Under the pieces are notes generated by a model, which was not told the DNA's origin, made no database searches, and saw only the letters and a list, made by a program, of their open reading frames with translations. DNA of 64,000 bases, from contig NZ_QMFY01000009.1 in the NCBI RefSeq assembly GCF_003286915.1, positions 1 to 64,000 of the forward strand, read 5' to 3'. A program made the translations under genes and the position numbers. Shown one piece after another: positions 38,409-47,505 of this stretch (positions within the stretch are counted from its first letter, which is position 1; each line of letters starts with the position of its first letter). Source of the stretch: Pseudochryseolinea flava (GTDB lineage: Bacteria > Bacteroidota > Bacteroidia > Cytophagales > Cyclobacteriaceae).

Positions 38409-40496
38409 CTAATAACTTCCGAAGTATTTTCGAATAAACCATTCCCCACTAACAAAAATTAAGAGGACCCAGAATATCCATTTTAGATTTAGTAGATTAT
38501 TATATGCCTCTTCTGTGTGGATGGTTTGTTGTGCCTCACTTTGTTGGAGATGTTGTAATGCGGCGTCGGCTTGACCAACGGTGAAGAATTTTCCGCCAGT
38601 CGAGCTTGATAATTTTCTAAGTAAGTCAAAGTCTGCAGTCAAATTTTGTAGCTCGGTTTGTGGCGATATCACTGCAAACTCTCCTGTTAATTCTTCTGTC
38701 TTTCCGCTTAGTGCCGTACTTGCTTTATACCGGTAGACGCCTTCCTTTAACCCGCCTACTTCATATCGAATATTTCCAGGGCTTGTAACATAGGCATAGT
38801 TTGTCTGTTGTCCTTGCTCGTTTGTGACCGTGATTTTGATCGAGTTTCCGTAGATCGGTTCGAATATGTCGTTGTAGACCTGACTCTCGAAGATGACTGG
38901 TTCTGTGTCACTGAATTCTTGTTGAATTGGATAGCTTCTGAATTTACGTTTGTCGTCGGTTGTTGTGAGAAATTGAAAAAGCTTGGAGAACACTTCTTGA
39001 ATTGCAGTACTGTTTTCAGTGCGATCAAATTCATTCAACTGCCAACGCCATATGCCCTCGCCCATCAATACTCCGATCTTTCTATCTCCGACGATGTCAA
39101 CTGCTAGCAGCGGTTTTTCGGTCTTTAAACTTCCTACGCGCTGAAACAATAATGAGGTTGCAGTTGGAGCAAGACGAATTCTTCCGAAGTGCACAGACAT
39201 TGGGGGATAGTCGTTGATGATAGTCGCCGTTTCTGGAGATAAATTGAAATTAGAGAATGCTGCGTTCAAAACTGGTGTTACATCATCATAATCACGTGGT
39301 GGACTGTCAAATTTTATGGGTGTCTTCTGTTTGCCGATCTGGACTAAATCAGATTGTTGACCGAGCACGATGAATAGGGAAGTTTTTGTGCTCATGAATT
39401 TCTGAAATAGTTCCCGCGTTCTTCCGCGTTGATCTGGCGCTTGATGGAATATGGCAAGGTCGATTTTATCCGGCGCTAGATTTTGAGACGGTTGTTCATT
39501 TAATCCGGGAATATGAACTAGAAATTCGTAGTTGGAATTCTTCTCGACGAGTTCTCGAAATGTTTTAATGTCTGGATGTGGACTCGGTGAAATGAGTAAT
39601 ATTTTTTTCTTCCCTTCAACCACCTCTATAAATGCCGATGCATAATTGTTTCGCTTGTTCGATTCTTCTGCCTTTACGTCAACTTGAATGTCAATTTTTT
39701 GTAACCCTTGTTCTGTGGCGGTAGGCTGAAAATCGTAGGTGATAACCTGTCCATCAAGGGAAGTTTTTGTTTGATGGTCAATAATCTTCCCGCGTTGAAC
39801 TAGCGTTACTTTGATCGGTTGGCGAGGAATGTTTTTTGTATTTACTTCTATGCGCAAGGGGAATTTATTGCCTTCGTATGCGATTTTATTGTAAGCGACA
39901 TTCTTGATGCTGATGTCAGTACGCTGTGCCGTGTCTCCTACTCCGATTGTATGAATTGGAAAGTTGTGCATGCCATAGAGTGGCGATATCCCGGTGTTGT
40001 AAATGCCGTCTGAGATGAGGACAACATTTTCAATCTTCTTGCCTTCATAACGCATAGAAACTTTTCGGAGTGCATTGTTTAAATCTGATGTGGTGCCTAC
40101 AAACCGAGGGTTTTCGGTTTCATTGTTTAAATCAGCGATGCGTACATCAAAACCATGCTCTTCAAGTTGCTCTCTGCTAGATTTTATTTTCTCAACAAGG
40201 TCATTCACTTTCGTAGTGTCCATTACTGCATGTACCGATGATGAATTATCGAACAGTATGATGGCCAATGGCTTTTCAAAAAGGTTGTTGATTTGTTTAA
40301 CAATTGGACCGAGAAGTAAAAACATTAGAAAAAAAGCAAGGAAAAAACGAAGTGCAAACAACGCACGATTCCATTTCTTGTTCCAAGGAAACGAAGGTGA
40401 CCACCGATAGAGTACGAATGCAATGCTAACAGCGAGTCCAATGCAAACGAAGATGTACGCCGGAGATGATTCGAAAATGACTTGCTGTTGATGCAT
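38409..40496 (-). CDS. Membrane protein with von Willebrand factor A-like domain
   Basis: This 695-residue protein has two N-terminal transmembrane helices (about 13-30 and 47-66), a VWA-like domain (about 75-190, with IILFDNSSSV in place of DxSxS, and NVVLISDGIYNTG), a long beta-rich extracytoplasmic part, and a final helix (about 672-690, NLKWIFWVLLIFVSGEWFIRKY). This architecture is common in Bacteroidota and resembles proteins related to Bat aerotolerance. The metal site DNSSS is close to the MIDAS consensus. It follows rarA by 31 nt on the same strand and may be cotranscribed. Its function is unknown. Confidence 0.8.
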   Translation of the reverse strand: MHQQQVIFESSPAYIFVCIGLAVSIAFVLYRWSPSFPWNKKWNRALFALRFFLAFFLMFLLLGPIVKQINNLFEKPLAIILFDNSSSVHAVMDTTKVNDLVEKIKSSREQLEEHGFDVRIADLNNETENPRFVGTTSDLNNALRKVSMRYEGKKIENVVLISDGIYNTGISPLYGMHNFPIHTIGVGDTAQRTDISIKNVAYNKIAYEGNKFPLRIEVNTKNIPRQPIKVTLVQRGKIIDHQTKTSLDGQVITYDFQPTATEQGLQKIDIQVDVKAEESNKRNNYASAFIEVVEGKKKILLISPSPHPDIKTFRELVEKNSNYEFLVHIPGLNEQPSQNLAPDKIDLAIFHQAPDQRGRTRELFQKFMSTKTSLFIVLGQQSDLVQIGKQKTPIKFDSPPRDYDDVTPVLNAAFSNFNLSPETATIINDYPPMSVHFGRIRLAPTATSLLFQRVGSLKTEKPLLAVDIVGDRKIGVLMGEGIWRWQLNEFDRTENSTAIQEVFSKLFQFLTTTDDKRKFRSYPIQQEFSDTEPVIFESQVYNDIFEPIYGNSIKITVTNEQGQQTNYAYVTSPGNIRYEVGGLKEGVYRYKASTALSGKTEELTGEFAVISPQTELQNLTADFDLLRKLSSSTGGKFFTVGQADAALQHLQQSEAQQTIHTEEAYNNLLNLKWIFWVLLIFVSGEWFIRKYFGSY

Positions 40497-40527
40497 GATG
40501 GGAGAGACGATTTTAGTGAGGGACTAG

Positions 40528-41796
40528 TCAATAACCATATTTTTCTTTCCAGAGCGAACGTAAGTACTTTCTGAGTTCGTCTTCACGAGCGTTGTTGCCA
40601 GGGTCATAGAATTTACTTCCTTTTACTTCTTCAGGCAGGAACTCCATGTGTGCAAAATTTCCTTGAAAGCTGTGAGCGTACTGATAATTTTTTCCGTATT
40701 GTAAATCTTTCATCAGCTTTGTTGGCGCATTCCGGATACTTAATGGAACAGGAAGGTCGCCGGTACTATGAACGGTCTGTAAAGCTGATTCGATTGCCAT
40801 ATAACTTGCGTTGCTCTTCGGCGAACTTGCTAAATAAATAGCGCATTGTGACAGGATGATTCGTGCTTCAGGATATCCTATAATGTTTACTGCTTGAAAT
40901 ACATTGGTTGCCATGATCAACGCCGTTGGGTTCGCATTGCCAATATCCTCAGATGCGAGAATCACCATTCGACGCGCAATGAATTTTACATCTTCGCCAC
41001 CTTCGATCATGCGTGCCAGATAATATACTGCTGCGTTTGGATCGCTGCCGCGAATGGATTTGATGAAGGCGGATATGATGTCGTAATGCTGCTCTCCGCT
41101 CTTGTCGTAAATAGCAATATGCTTTTGCGCAAGTTCCATCACAAGGCCATCGGTAATCTCTATATCGCCCTGGATAGACTCGGTGATGAGATCAAGAAGA
41201 TTCAATAATTTTCTGCCATCGCCACCTGATATGTTCAGCATGGCTTGATGTTCTTTGATCTCAATTGTTCGATCCTTTAGTTCGACATCATTGGTTAATG
41301 CTTGCTGTACTAGTTTGAGTAGCTGCGTTTCTTCCAGTGCTTTCAGGGTATAAACTTGGCATCGAGACAGTAACGCCGAGTTTACTTCGAAAGATGGATT
41401 TTCAGTGGTAGCGCCGATCAGTGTTATCGTTCCTTTCTCAACTGCGCCAAGTAGCGCATCTTGTTGTGATTTATTAAACCGATGAATTTCGTCAATGAAT
41501 AGTATTGAACGCGGTGATAGTTTCGCTTTTTCGATTACTTCTCGTACATCTTTCACACCGGCACTCACAGCGCTCAAGATGTGAAACGGTTTCTTTACTT
41601 CATTGGCGATGATATTTGCGATCGTCGTTTTTCCCACCCCGGGAGGTCCCCACAAAATCATCGAAGGAACATTGCCAGTTTGAATAGCTCGCCGGATAAC
41701 CCCGCTAGGTCCTGTTAAATGCTCTTGCCCCACCAATGCCTCTAATGAGGTTGGTCGCATGCGTTCTGCTAATGGCGGGCGAGAGTTGATGAGCAT
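40528..41796 (-). CDS. rarA: Replication-associated recombination protein A (AAA+ ATPase)
   Basis: This 422-residue AAA+ protein of the RarA/MgsA/WRNIP1 family acts at stalled replication forks. Walker A is WGPPGVGKTT (Lys56) and Walker B is FIDEIHRFNKSQQD (Asp102-Glu103). The sensor region GATTENPSFEVN and the C-terminal tetramerisation part (YLARMIEGGEDVKFIARRMVILASEDIGNANP) are characteristic. Length is typical. It is separated from the ccm operon upstream by a clear terminator. Confidence 0.95.
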   Translation of the reverse strand: MLINSRPPLAERMRPTSLEALVGQEHLTGPSGVIRRAIQTGNVPSMILWGPPGVGKTTIANIIANEVKKPFHILSAVSAGVKDVREVIEKAKLSPRSILFIDEIHRFNKSQQDALLGAVEKGTITLIGATTENPSFEVNSALLSRCQVYTLKALEETQLLKLVQQALTNDVELKDRTIEIKEHQAMLNISGGDGRKLLNLLDLITESIQGDIEITDGLVMELAQKHIAIYDKSGEQHYDIISAFIKSIRGSDPNAAVYYLARMIEGGEDVKFIARRMVILASEDIGNANPTALIMATNVFQAVNIIGYPEARIILSQCAIYLASSPKSNASYMAIESALQTVHSTGDLPVPLSIRNAPTKLMKDLQYGKNYQYAHSFQGNFAHMEFLPEEVKGSKFYDPGNNAREDELRKYLRSLWKEKYGY

Positions 41797-41818
41797 TCGT
41801 GAGTACTTAACACGTCAA

Positions 41819-41857
41819 TTAAAATAAAAAAAGAGGCTAATACCAATGATATTAGCC
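41819..41857 (-). terminator. Terminator of the ccm operon
   Basis: On the minus strand GGCTAATA pairs with TATTAGCC (arms at 41850-41857 and 41835-41842) around a 7-nt loop, followed by TCTTTTTTTATTTT. It lies 26 nt after the ccmF stop, and separates ccm from rarA. Confidence 0.92.
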
Positions 41858-41882
41858 CGATGGTAAGGAATTTTTTTAAATC

Positions 41883-44423
41883 CTACTCTAACCCTTTTGC
41901 CTTCATCTTGGAGAATTCACGATACCGTCGTGTCATGGCCACACCGAACCCGATCATTAGGACAATGGTTCCAATCCAAAGCACGTTGATAAACGGTTTC
42001 TCCATAGCCTTGATGACGACCCAGTCCTTTTGACGTGTGTTTATGCCGAGCGTGAATTCATTGGTTTCTGGATGAATGTTGAGTAGCGTGAATCGAATGC
42101 CAAGGTCATTAATCTCTTCTGGAAAACGAGCAGCCATTTTATCTCGGATTAAAAATGTTGGCTCTGCAATATAATCGCCCCTCTCTCCCTGGACTTTTAT
42201 CCTCGCTTTCACGGCAATATCTGTGTCCATTAATTCGACACCTTCAACTTGAAAAACACGAACGAGACTATCGATAGTAGCGACATAGTCGTTAGCGAAA
42301 AACTCTTGGTGTTGTTTTACTTTCATCTCCTGCAATTCACTCCATTCTCGCTCAGCTGAAGGCATCATCACAGACGACACGTGTGTGTAGAGATCCGCAG
42401 AAACGGTGCGATAGATATCAGGGGACGCAAGTAGACTTCCGCCTGCCATTTCTTCGTTGATCTGCGCCCGAGGATAAAGCGTATATTTCTTTTCGCCACG
42501 ACGAAGCTCTATTTCATAGAACGTGTTTTCTCCTTTGATCGAGATCGTGTCGTTAGCACGATATTGAATGTCTCCAATGGTCATTGCACGTTTTGCTACG
42601 ACCTTGTCCTTGTCACTCGTAGCGCGGACGTCGCCCTTGTTGATGTACCCTGAGTGGTATCGCGGCTCAATTCTTTCACCTAGATACTCGATGTCGTATC
42701 CCCACATGGTGAGTGGCTGATTTACGAACAGAAGAAGATTGTCACGATTGAATTCATCACCGGCTTCTTTATTCCATACCATGCCCGTATTGTTCAATGA
42801 TACTATTTTGCTGTATCCAGCAGAGAACAAAACGCCAACGAGCATCAGTCCAACACCGATGTGTGCAATTGCGCCTCCGGACAATGATGGACTATTTTTG
42901 AGTAGTGAAATCAAAATACTCGAGTTGGCAAAAATTGTAAACAAGCCAGCGATCAATAAAATGATGTACGATGGTTTGAAAACTTGCTGAAGATCGATCG
43001 TGAAAGCTCCGATCAGTATCGTGGCTAAGAATGGAATGAGAAGTTTGCTGCCGAGTGTTTTCAAGTCCATTTTATTCCACCAAAAGAATTGCCCGACGCC
43101 AGAAAGTATCGCGATAAACACGGCGAACCAGATTTGAAATTTTGAATAAAACGCGATCGGATCGGCTGACGGCGCAATTTTCTTGTCGGATCCAAAGAAT
43201 GCAATGATTTTATTCACAACGGGAATCGATGTTCCTGCGAGGACTTGAAACGCCATCATGCACAGCACAAGCGCGCCAATGAAAATCCAGAACTCGCGCG
43301 AGAATATGGAAGATTCTTTTTCGTTGCTCGGTAATTTCTTTGCTCTCACGCAATAAAGAACAATTGCAGCCACGGTGAAGAATAACAAATAGATCAGCAA
43401 CTGGCCGCTTAACCCAAGATCTGTAAAGGCGTGGTTGGAAGTATCTCCCAAGATACCACTACGCGTTAGGAATGTAGAATAGAGGATGAGAATGAAAGTC
43501 GTCAGTGCCAGAATGATCGATGCTTTCAAAGAAGTCTCGCTATTTTTATAGCTAATCATTGTATGGATTGTCGCAATGAGAACGAGCCACGGAACGTACA
43601 CAGCGTTTTCAACAGGATCCCAATTCCAATAGCCTCCGAAATTCAATGTTTCATAGGCCCAATATCCGCCCATCAGAATGCCTAATCCAAGTATTGCGCC
43701 GCCGAAGATTGCCCACGGCAACGCCGGACGAATCCATTCGGAATATTTTTTTAACCAAAGTCCAGCCATGGCAAATGAAAATGGAACGAGTGTCAATGCG
43801 AATCCAAAGAACAATGTAGGCGGGTGAATGACCATCCAATAATTTTGCAGCAATGGGTTAAGTCCATCTCCATCGGCGGGAATGTATTCAGGCTGTGCCA
43901 TAAAGATTGGAGCGTCGGGCATTGCATCGCGAAGGAGGATGAATGGTGAGCTGCCAAGTTTGAGTTCTAATCCCGGTATAACAACCCCCAAGATCATTGA
44001 AGCGAGAAATCCTTGCACAAGCGCAAAGATTGTCATCACCGGCGCCTGCCAGAATTTATTTGTGTGAATAAGAATAATGCCGAGTGCCGCTTGCCAGAAC
44101 ATCCAAAGTAGGAAGCTTCCTTCTTGTCCATTCCAAAACGTTGAGATTAGATAATGGGACGCAAGTTTTCTGTCGGAGTAGCTGTAGGCATAATGATATT
44201 CAAAGTAGTGATTTGCAATGATGGTAAAGAGCGTAACGCACACGCCCAACACAGCTAAAGCGTGTATGTAGAAAGATGTCTTCCCATTAAGCGCCCATGC
44301 ATTCTTTTTTGCAAGGTCGTTGGCCTGGGTAGCTTGGAAGAATGAGAACGCTGCAATGACAGAAGAGACAAACGCAGTGATCACGAAAAGATGACCGAGG
44401 TCACCAATGAAATAATGCATCAT
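41883..44423 (-). CDS. ccmF: Cytochrome c maturation heme lyase subunit CcmF
   Basis: This 846-residue polytopic membrane protein attaches heme to apocytochrome c in System I. It contains the tryptophan-rich WWD heme-handling motif GGYWAYETLNFGGYWNWDP (about residue 240-260), HPP in WMVIHPPTLFFG, and many transmembrane helices. A periplasmic domain of about 270 residues (about 540-810) near the C-terminus, followed by a last helix, makes it longer than proteobacterial CcmF of about 650, as is usual in Bacteroidota. It ends the ccm operon. CcmG and CcmH are not in the window. Confidence 0.92.
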   Translation of the reverse strand: MMHYFIGDLGHLFVITAFVSSVIAAFSFFQATQANDLAKKNAWALNGKTSFYIHALAVLGVCVTLFTIIANHYFEYHYAYSYSDRKLASHYLISTFWNGQEGSFLLWMFWQAALGIILIHTNKFWQAPVMTIFALVQGFLASMILGVVIPGLELKLGSSPFILLRDAMPDAPIFMAQPEYIPADGDGLNPLLQNYWMVIHPPTLFFGFALTLVPFSFAMAGLWLKKYSEWIRPALPWAIFGGAILGLGILMGGYWAYETLNFGGYWNWDPVENAVYVPWLVLIATIHTMISYKNSETSLKASIILALTTFILILYSTFLTRSGILGDTSNHAFTDLGLSGQLLIYLLFFTVAAIVLYCVRAKKLPSNEKESSIFSREFWIFIGALVLCMMAFQVLAGTSIPVVNKIIAFFGSDKKIAPSADPIAFYSKFQIWFAVFIAILSGVGQFFWWNKMDLKTLGSKLLIPFLATILIGAFTIDLQQVFKPSYIILLIAGLFTIFANSSILISLLKNSPSLSGGAIAHIGVGLMLVGVLFSAGYSKIVSLNNTGMVWNKEAGDEFNRDNLLLFVNQPLTMWGYDIEYLGERIEPRYHSGYINKGDVRATSDKDKVVAKRAMTIGDIQYRANDTISIKGENTFYEIELRRGEKKYTLYPRAQINEEMAGGSLLASPDIYRTVSADLYTHVSSVMMPSAEREWSELQEMKVKQHQEFFANDYVATIDSLVRVFQVEGVELMDTDIAVKARIKVQGERGDYIAEPTFLIRDKMAARFPEEINDLGIRFTLLNIHPETNEFTLGINTRQKDWVVIKAMEKPFINVLWIGTIVLMIGFGVAMTRRYREFSKMKAKGLE

Positions 44424-44474
44424 GGTACGTTAATGATTTGTAAAGTGGTCTAGTTTTTCACGACGTGTGAGTCG

Positions 44475-44879
44475 TTAAACGTTAACCTCTTTTTCCTGAT
44501 ATTTCGATGGACATTTCAGGAGGATTTTACTCGCTTGGAATTTTTCTCCTTCGTAGCTGCCTATTACGACAACCTTTTCGGAACGGACAAGGTCGGCAGG
44601 CATCGGTTCGTTAAAATCGACACGTTGTTCACGGCCTTTTTCATCGATCAGAATAAATGAACAAGATACTTTGTCGGCTCCTTCTTCAAGGCCAATGATG
44701 TCGCCGTTTCTGTTTTTCTTCAATTCTCCAACGACGTGAATATTGCTTTTCTTTCCAGCTAGAGCCATTTCGCGGGCTTGTTGGAAGGTAACATAATTAC
44801 TAGCGTCGCCTGCTGTGGTAATGATAATACCGATGGCTACAGCGATAACGATTATAATGAGAATATGCGATGTCTTCAT
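44475..44879 (-). CDS. ccmE: Heme chaperone CcmE, CxxxY variant
   Basis: This 134-residue protein has one N-terminal membrane anchor (about 5-23) and an OB-fold periplasmic domain (about 45-125). CcmE carries heme covalently between CcmC and CcmF. In most bacteria the heme-binding residue is His in HxxxY. Here the equivalent C-terminal position reads KCPSKYQE, with Cys123 and Tyr127, matching the CxxxY variant known from some sulfate reducers and archaea. The ATG at 44879 is chosen over 44909 because it begins right before the anchor. Confidence 0.88.
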   Translation of the reverse strand: MKTSHILIIIVIAVAIGIIITTAGDASNYVTFQQAREMALAGKKSNIHVVGELKKNRNGDIIGLEEGADKVSCSFILIDEKGREQRVDFNEPMPADLVRSEKVVVIGSYEGEKFQASKILLKCPSKYQEKEVNV

Positions 44880-44925
44880 GGTCCGGTCCCTACTTTGAAC
44901 GCGGCCCAAAATTACTTACAAAACG

Positions 44926-44975
44926 TTAGAAACACAGGAGAATTCTCATGAAAACACCTGTCAAAAAACAGGTTT
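44926..44975 (-). other. Palindrome and hairpin between ccmD and ccmE
   Basis: GAGAATTCTC is a 10-bp palindrome (about 44938-44947). ACCTGT and ACAGGT form a hairpin with a short T-rich loop nearby. On the minus strand the hairpin is followed only by GTTTTC, so it may slow rather than end transcription, or stabilise upstream mRNA. Confidence 0.4.
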
Positions 44976-44979
44976 ATGA

Positions 44980-45282
44980 CTAGCGGTTCTTCAGTGCTTT
45001 TTCAAGTTTGCCGATCTTTCTGTCGAGTAAAATCAGATAGGTTAAGACGCCGCCGAGGATTGTCAAAATGATGGCCACAACGACATAGATTTTTCCATCA
45101 GCACGGAGCCGGTCAGCCATTTCGATAAATTCAGATTTTTTTACGACTGATGTTGCGGAGTCCACTTTTGTGATGGAAGGCGACCTCAGTGTGAGAGAAT
45201 CAATTTGGGGTGTGTCTGCTTTTAAAAATGATGCGCAGAATACCAGGGTTATCGTAACGAGGATAGCCTTAATTTTTTTCAT
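44980..45282 (-). CDS. ccmD: CcmD-family small membrane protein
   Basis: This 100-residue protein has an N-terminal hydrophobic export segment (about 3-22, ending LKAD), a short extracytoplasmic stretch and a C-terminal transmembrane helix YVVVAIILTILGGVLTYLILLDRKIGKLEK. The last part is the diagnostic piece of Bacteroidota CcmD. CcmD helps release holo-CcmE from CcmC in System I. It overlaps the end of ccmC by 14 nt. Other possible start: 45294. Confidence 0.82.
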   Translation of the reverse strand: MKKIKAILVTITLVFCASFLKADTPQIDSLTLRSPSITKVDSATSVVKKSEFIEMADRLRADGKIYVVVAIILTILGGVLTYLILLDRKIGKLEKALKNR

Positions 45283-45943
45283 CTTCGATCTCATTAATTT
45301 TTTCGGTCAGAACATTTAATCGCAAGCGTAACGACACTAGCCAAACACCAATCAAGATCCAGCCAATATTCGACAAGTAGAAAATTGGACGCATCCGGTT
45401 GTCTAAGTCATATTGATTGAAGCCTGGGTTTCCTCCGTTGCCCGGGTGCAAAGAATCTGTAATCCGCGGGATGATAAAAATAAGCGGCACCATCGCAGCA
45501 AAAGCAAAAATGTTGTAGACGGCACTAAGTCGCGCACGTTGTTCTTCGTTGTCAACTGATCCGCGTAAAACGAAATAGGCGAGATAAACCAACAGTGTAA
45601 TAGCTGCGCCATTTTGCTTTGGGTCGCCGTGCCAGAAATCACCCCAAGCGTAGTACGCCCAAATCATCCCGGTAAGGATACCTAAAATTCCAAACATCAA
45701 ACCGATATTGGCATACTCGACAGATTTTCGATCTAAATCCGGCGAAGGTTTTTTGAGGTATCGAATCGAATAATATACTGATGCGCTGAAGAGGTACACC
45801 ATTCCAAACCACATCGGCACGTGAAAATAAACTGCCCTGATGGTTTCGTTGACAATTTCTCTTCGCGGAACCATAAAGATCAGTCCACCAAAGTGAACAA
45901 ATATCAGAATGACGACAGCCGCTACTTTAAGCCATTTTTTCAT
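45269..45943 (-). CDS. ccmC: Heme exporter/handling protein CcmC
   Basis: This 224-residue protein has six transmembrane helices and the tryptophan-rich motif GMIWAYYAWGDFWHGDPKQNG (about 95-115), the heme-handling WWD signature, flanked by histidines such as FHVP. CcmC transfers heme to CcmE. It lies between ccmB (37 nt upstream) and ccmD (14-nt overlap). Confidence 0.92.
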   Translation of the reverse strand: MKKWLKVAAVVILIFVHFGGLIFMVPRREIVNETIRAVYFHVPMWFGMVYLFSASVYYSIRYLKKPSPDLDRKSVEYANIGLMFGILGILTGMIWAYYAWGDFWHGDPKQNGAAITLLVYLAYFVLRGSVDNEEQRARLSAVYNIFAFAAMVPLIFIIPRITDSLHPGNGGNPGFNQYDLDNRMRPIFYLSNIGWILIGVWLVSLRLRLNVLTEKINEIEDEKN

Positions 45944-45980
45944 GTTGTTGGGATGACCTGCGATTAGGTCGCTGCTAATT

Positions 45981-46643
45981 TTAGCTGCGCCAAATATAGC
46001 GGAAGAGTAGGTATGCGAGTGCAGTGAGAATACAATTTATTGCTAAGATGTTCCAAAGTTCGTCGGTGCTGGTGCTGCGGTCGAGGCCGTCGAGGACGTT
46101 TTTGGTCGCTTTTATTGCTAACAGCAGCAAGGCTATTAGTACAGGAAAACTCAGTACCGCCATTAAAATGTTACTGTTGTTGGCTTTCGCTGCAATTCCC
46201 GAAATCAAACTTAAGGAAGCCGAAAATCCCCAAGAGGTTAAAAAAAGAATCGACCAAAAAAGCGGTTGATCTTGCACGGGGTTATCGATGAAAATGCTGA
46301 ATAAAAAATATCCAACAGCTGACAATGCAAAACAGAGCAATGTATTATATAGAATTTTAGAAAAGATAATCGCCTGAGCACTTGCGATGGAATAGTAGTA
46401 GATAAAAAGACCTTTTCGTTCACCGATAAAGCTTTTGGCGACGCTGTTTATGACAGAAAAAAGAATTGCAAGCCAGAACAACGCTGACCATGTTGCTTCG
46501 GAGATGGTGTTGTTCCGTAGCGAAAAGGTGATGTAGCAAATGAATACGAGACTAAATACGTATAAGCTGATCCCGGAAATGACCGATCTTCTACGAAGCT
46601 CTAGCTTAAGCTCTTTCTGAAAAAGTAAAAGAACGATTTTCAA
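45981..46643 (-). CDS. ccmB: ABC-type heme exporter permease CcmB
   Basis: This 220-residue protein with six transmembrane helices matches CcmB, starting LLLFQKELKLELRRRSVISG and followed by SVAKSFIGERKGLFIYYYSIASAQAIIFSKILYN. It pairs with the ATPase CcmA, whose gene is not adjacent. The start codon is a TTG at 46643, overlapping the stop of the upstream Wzz-like gene (TTGA), and no other start would keep the first helix. This indicates translational coupling to the upstream gene. Confidence 0.9.
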   Translation of the reverse strand: MKIVLLLFQKELKLELRRRSVISGISLYVFSLVFICYITFSLRNNTISEATWSALFWLAILFSVINSVAKSFIGERKGLFIYYYSIASAQAIIFSKILYNTLLCFALSAVGYFLFSIFIDNPVQDQPLFWSILFLTSWGFSASLSLISGIAAKANNSNILMAVLSFPVLIALLLLAIKATKNVLDGLDRSTSTDELWNILAINCILTALAYLLFRYIWRS

Positions 46644-47443
46644 GATTGTGATCGTTTATAATTTTTGTAAAAGGTTATAAACGATCGAATGAAAATGACG
46701 ATGATCAATAGTGTGAAGCCTGCAGCAAGACCACCAATGGTGTAGCCCGTCAAAGATATATTTTGTAGGGTTTTAACTTTGAATCCTTCGACAACTGAAA
46801 ATAAATATTGTGATGGGCTCGATGGTTCCAGGCGTAACTTTCTCTCCAGCAAATTTATTCGTTCAACATAAAGGGCAGCTGGATCAATTGCATTCGACCG
46901 TGTTGTGTTACCACTTGCGCGCATTTCAACAAGCGCGTCATCGATCGCGGTCAATTCTTTTTCGATTCCCTCAATCATTTTAGTTTCAAAGTTCTTTATA
47001 GATCGCTTTTGTGAGATGGCGATCTCGCTATTTTCAAGGAAGTTCAGAATAGATTGCTGGAAAATTGGAAACGCAGATTCGTCTGTTAACCTCAAGGAAA
47101 GTTTGAGGTTAACAGACCGGTCATCAGAAGAACGGTATGGGCGCACGACAACGTGGCTTAGGTTTACAAACTTTGCTTGGTGTTCTGTCGAAATATTTGG
47201 GAAAGGATTGGCAGCTTGATACTGTTCAAGTAAAAAGACACTTTGTTCTTCTGATAATACATTAGTCGTAATCATCATTTCTGACTGAACTTTGGGCGCT
47301 TCTTTTTTTGCAAGTAAGTATCCAGCTATGGCGCACATTAGCGGGAGAATAATTGCTAACGCCAGGTTTGCGCGTATCGCGTCAATAATTTTGGCCAGAA
47401 CTTCCAATATGTCAATCTCTTGCTGAGATGATGTTTTTTCCAT
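46640..47443 (-). CDS. Wzz-like polysaccharide chain-length determinant protein
   Basis: This 267-residue protein has TM1 at about 26-45, an extracytoplasmic region of about 190 residues with coiled-coil helices (SIKNFETKMIEGIEKELTAIDDALVEM), and TM2 at about 237-258. It ends in a short basic cytoplasmic tail without a kinase domain. This two-helix layout is that of Wzz/PCP-1 co-polymerases, which set O-antigen length. It is encoded divergently from the wbp/neu polysaccharide locus but at the head of the ccm operon, overlapping ccmB by 4 nt. The frame opens at 47467; the ATG at 47443 is preferred. Sequence match to Wzz is weak, so the call rests on topology and context. Confidence 0.68.
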   Translation of the reverse strand: MEKTSSQQEIDILEVLAKIIDAIRANLALAIILPLMCAIAGYLLAKKEAPKVQSEMMITTNVLSEEQSVFLLEQYQAANPFPNISTEHQAKFVNLSHVVVRPYRSSDDRSVNLKLSLRLTDESAFPIFQQSILNFLENSEIAISQKRSIKNFETKMIEGIEKELTAIDDALVEMRASGNTTRSNAIDPAALYVERINLLERKLRLEPSSPSQYLFSVVEGFKVKTLQNISLTGYTIGGLAAGFTLLIIVIFIRSFITFYKNYKRSQS

Positions 47444-47476
47444 AGGCGCAATTTTATACAAATTCACATTGAATTA

Positions 47477-47505
47477 TTGAGTGCGACTTAAATTATTTAG
47501 CTTTG
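47477..47505 (+). promoter_or_regulatory. Promoter of the polysaccharide locus
   Basis: TTG at 47477-47479, an 18-nt spacer and TAGCTTTG at 47498-47505 match the Bacteroidota promoter consensus exactly. Transcription would start near 47512, leaving a leader of about 150 nt before wbpA. Confidence 0.75.

Noticed and set aside
44946-44984. Tiny plus-strand frame of about 11 codons with a good ribosome-binding site between ccmD and ccmE
   Set aside because: It coincides with a hairpin of the minus-strand operon and is too short to support; the purine-rich sequence is part of a palindrome.
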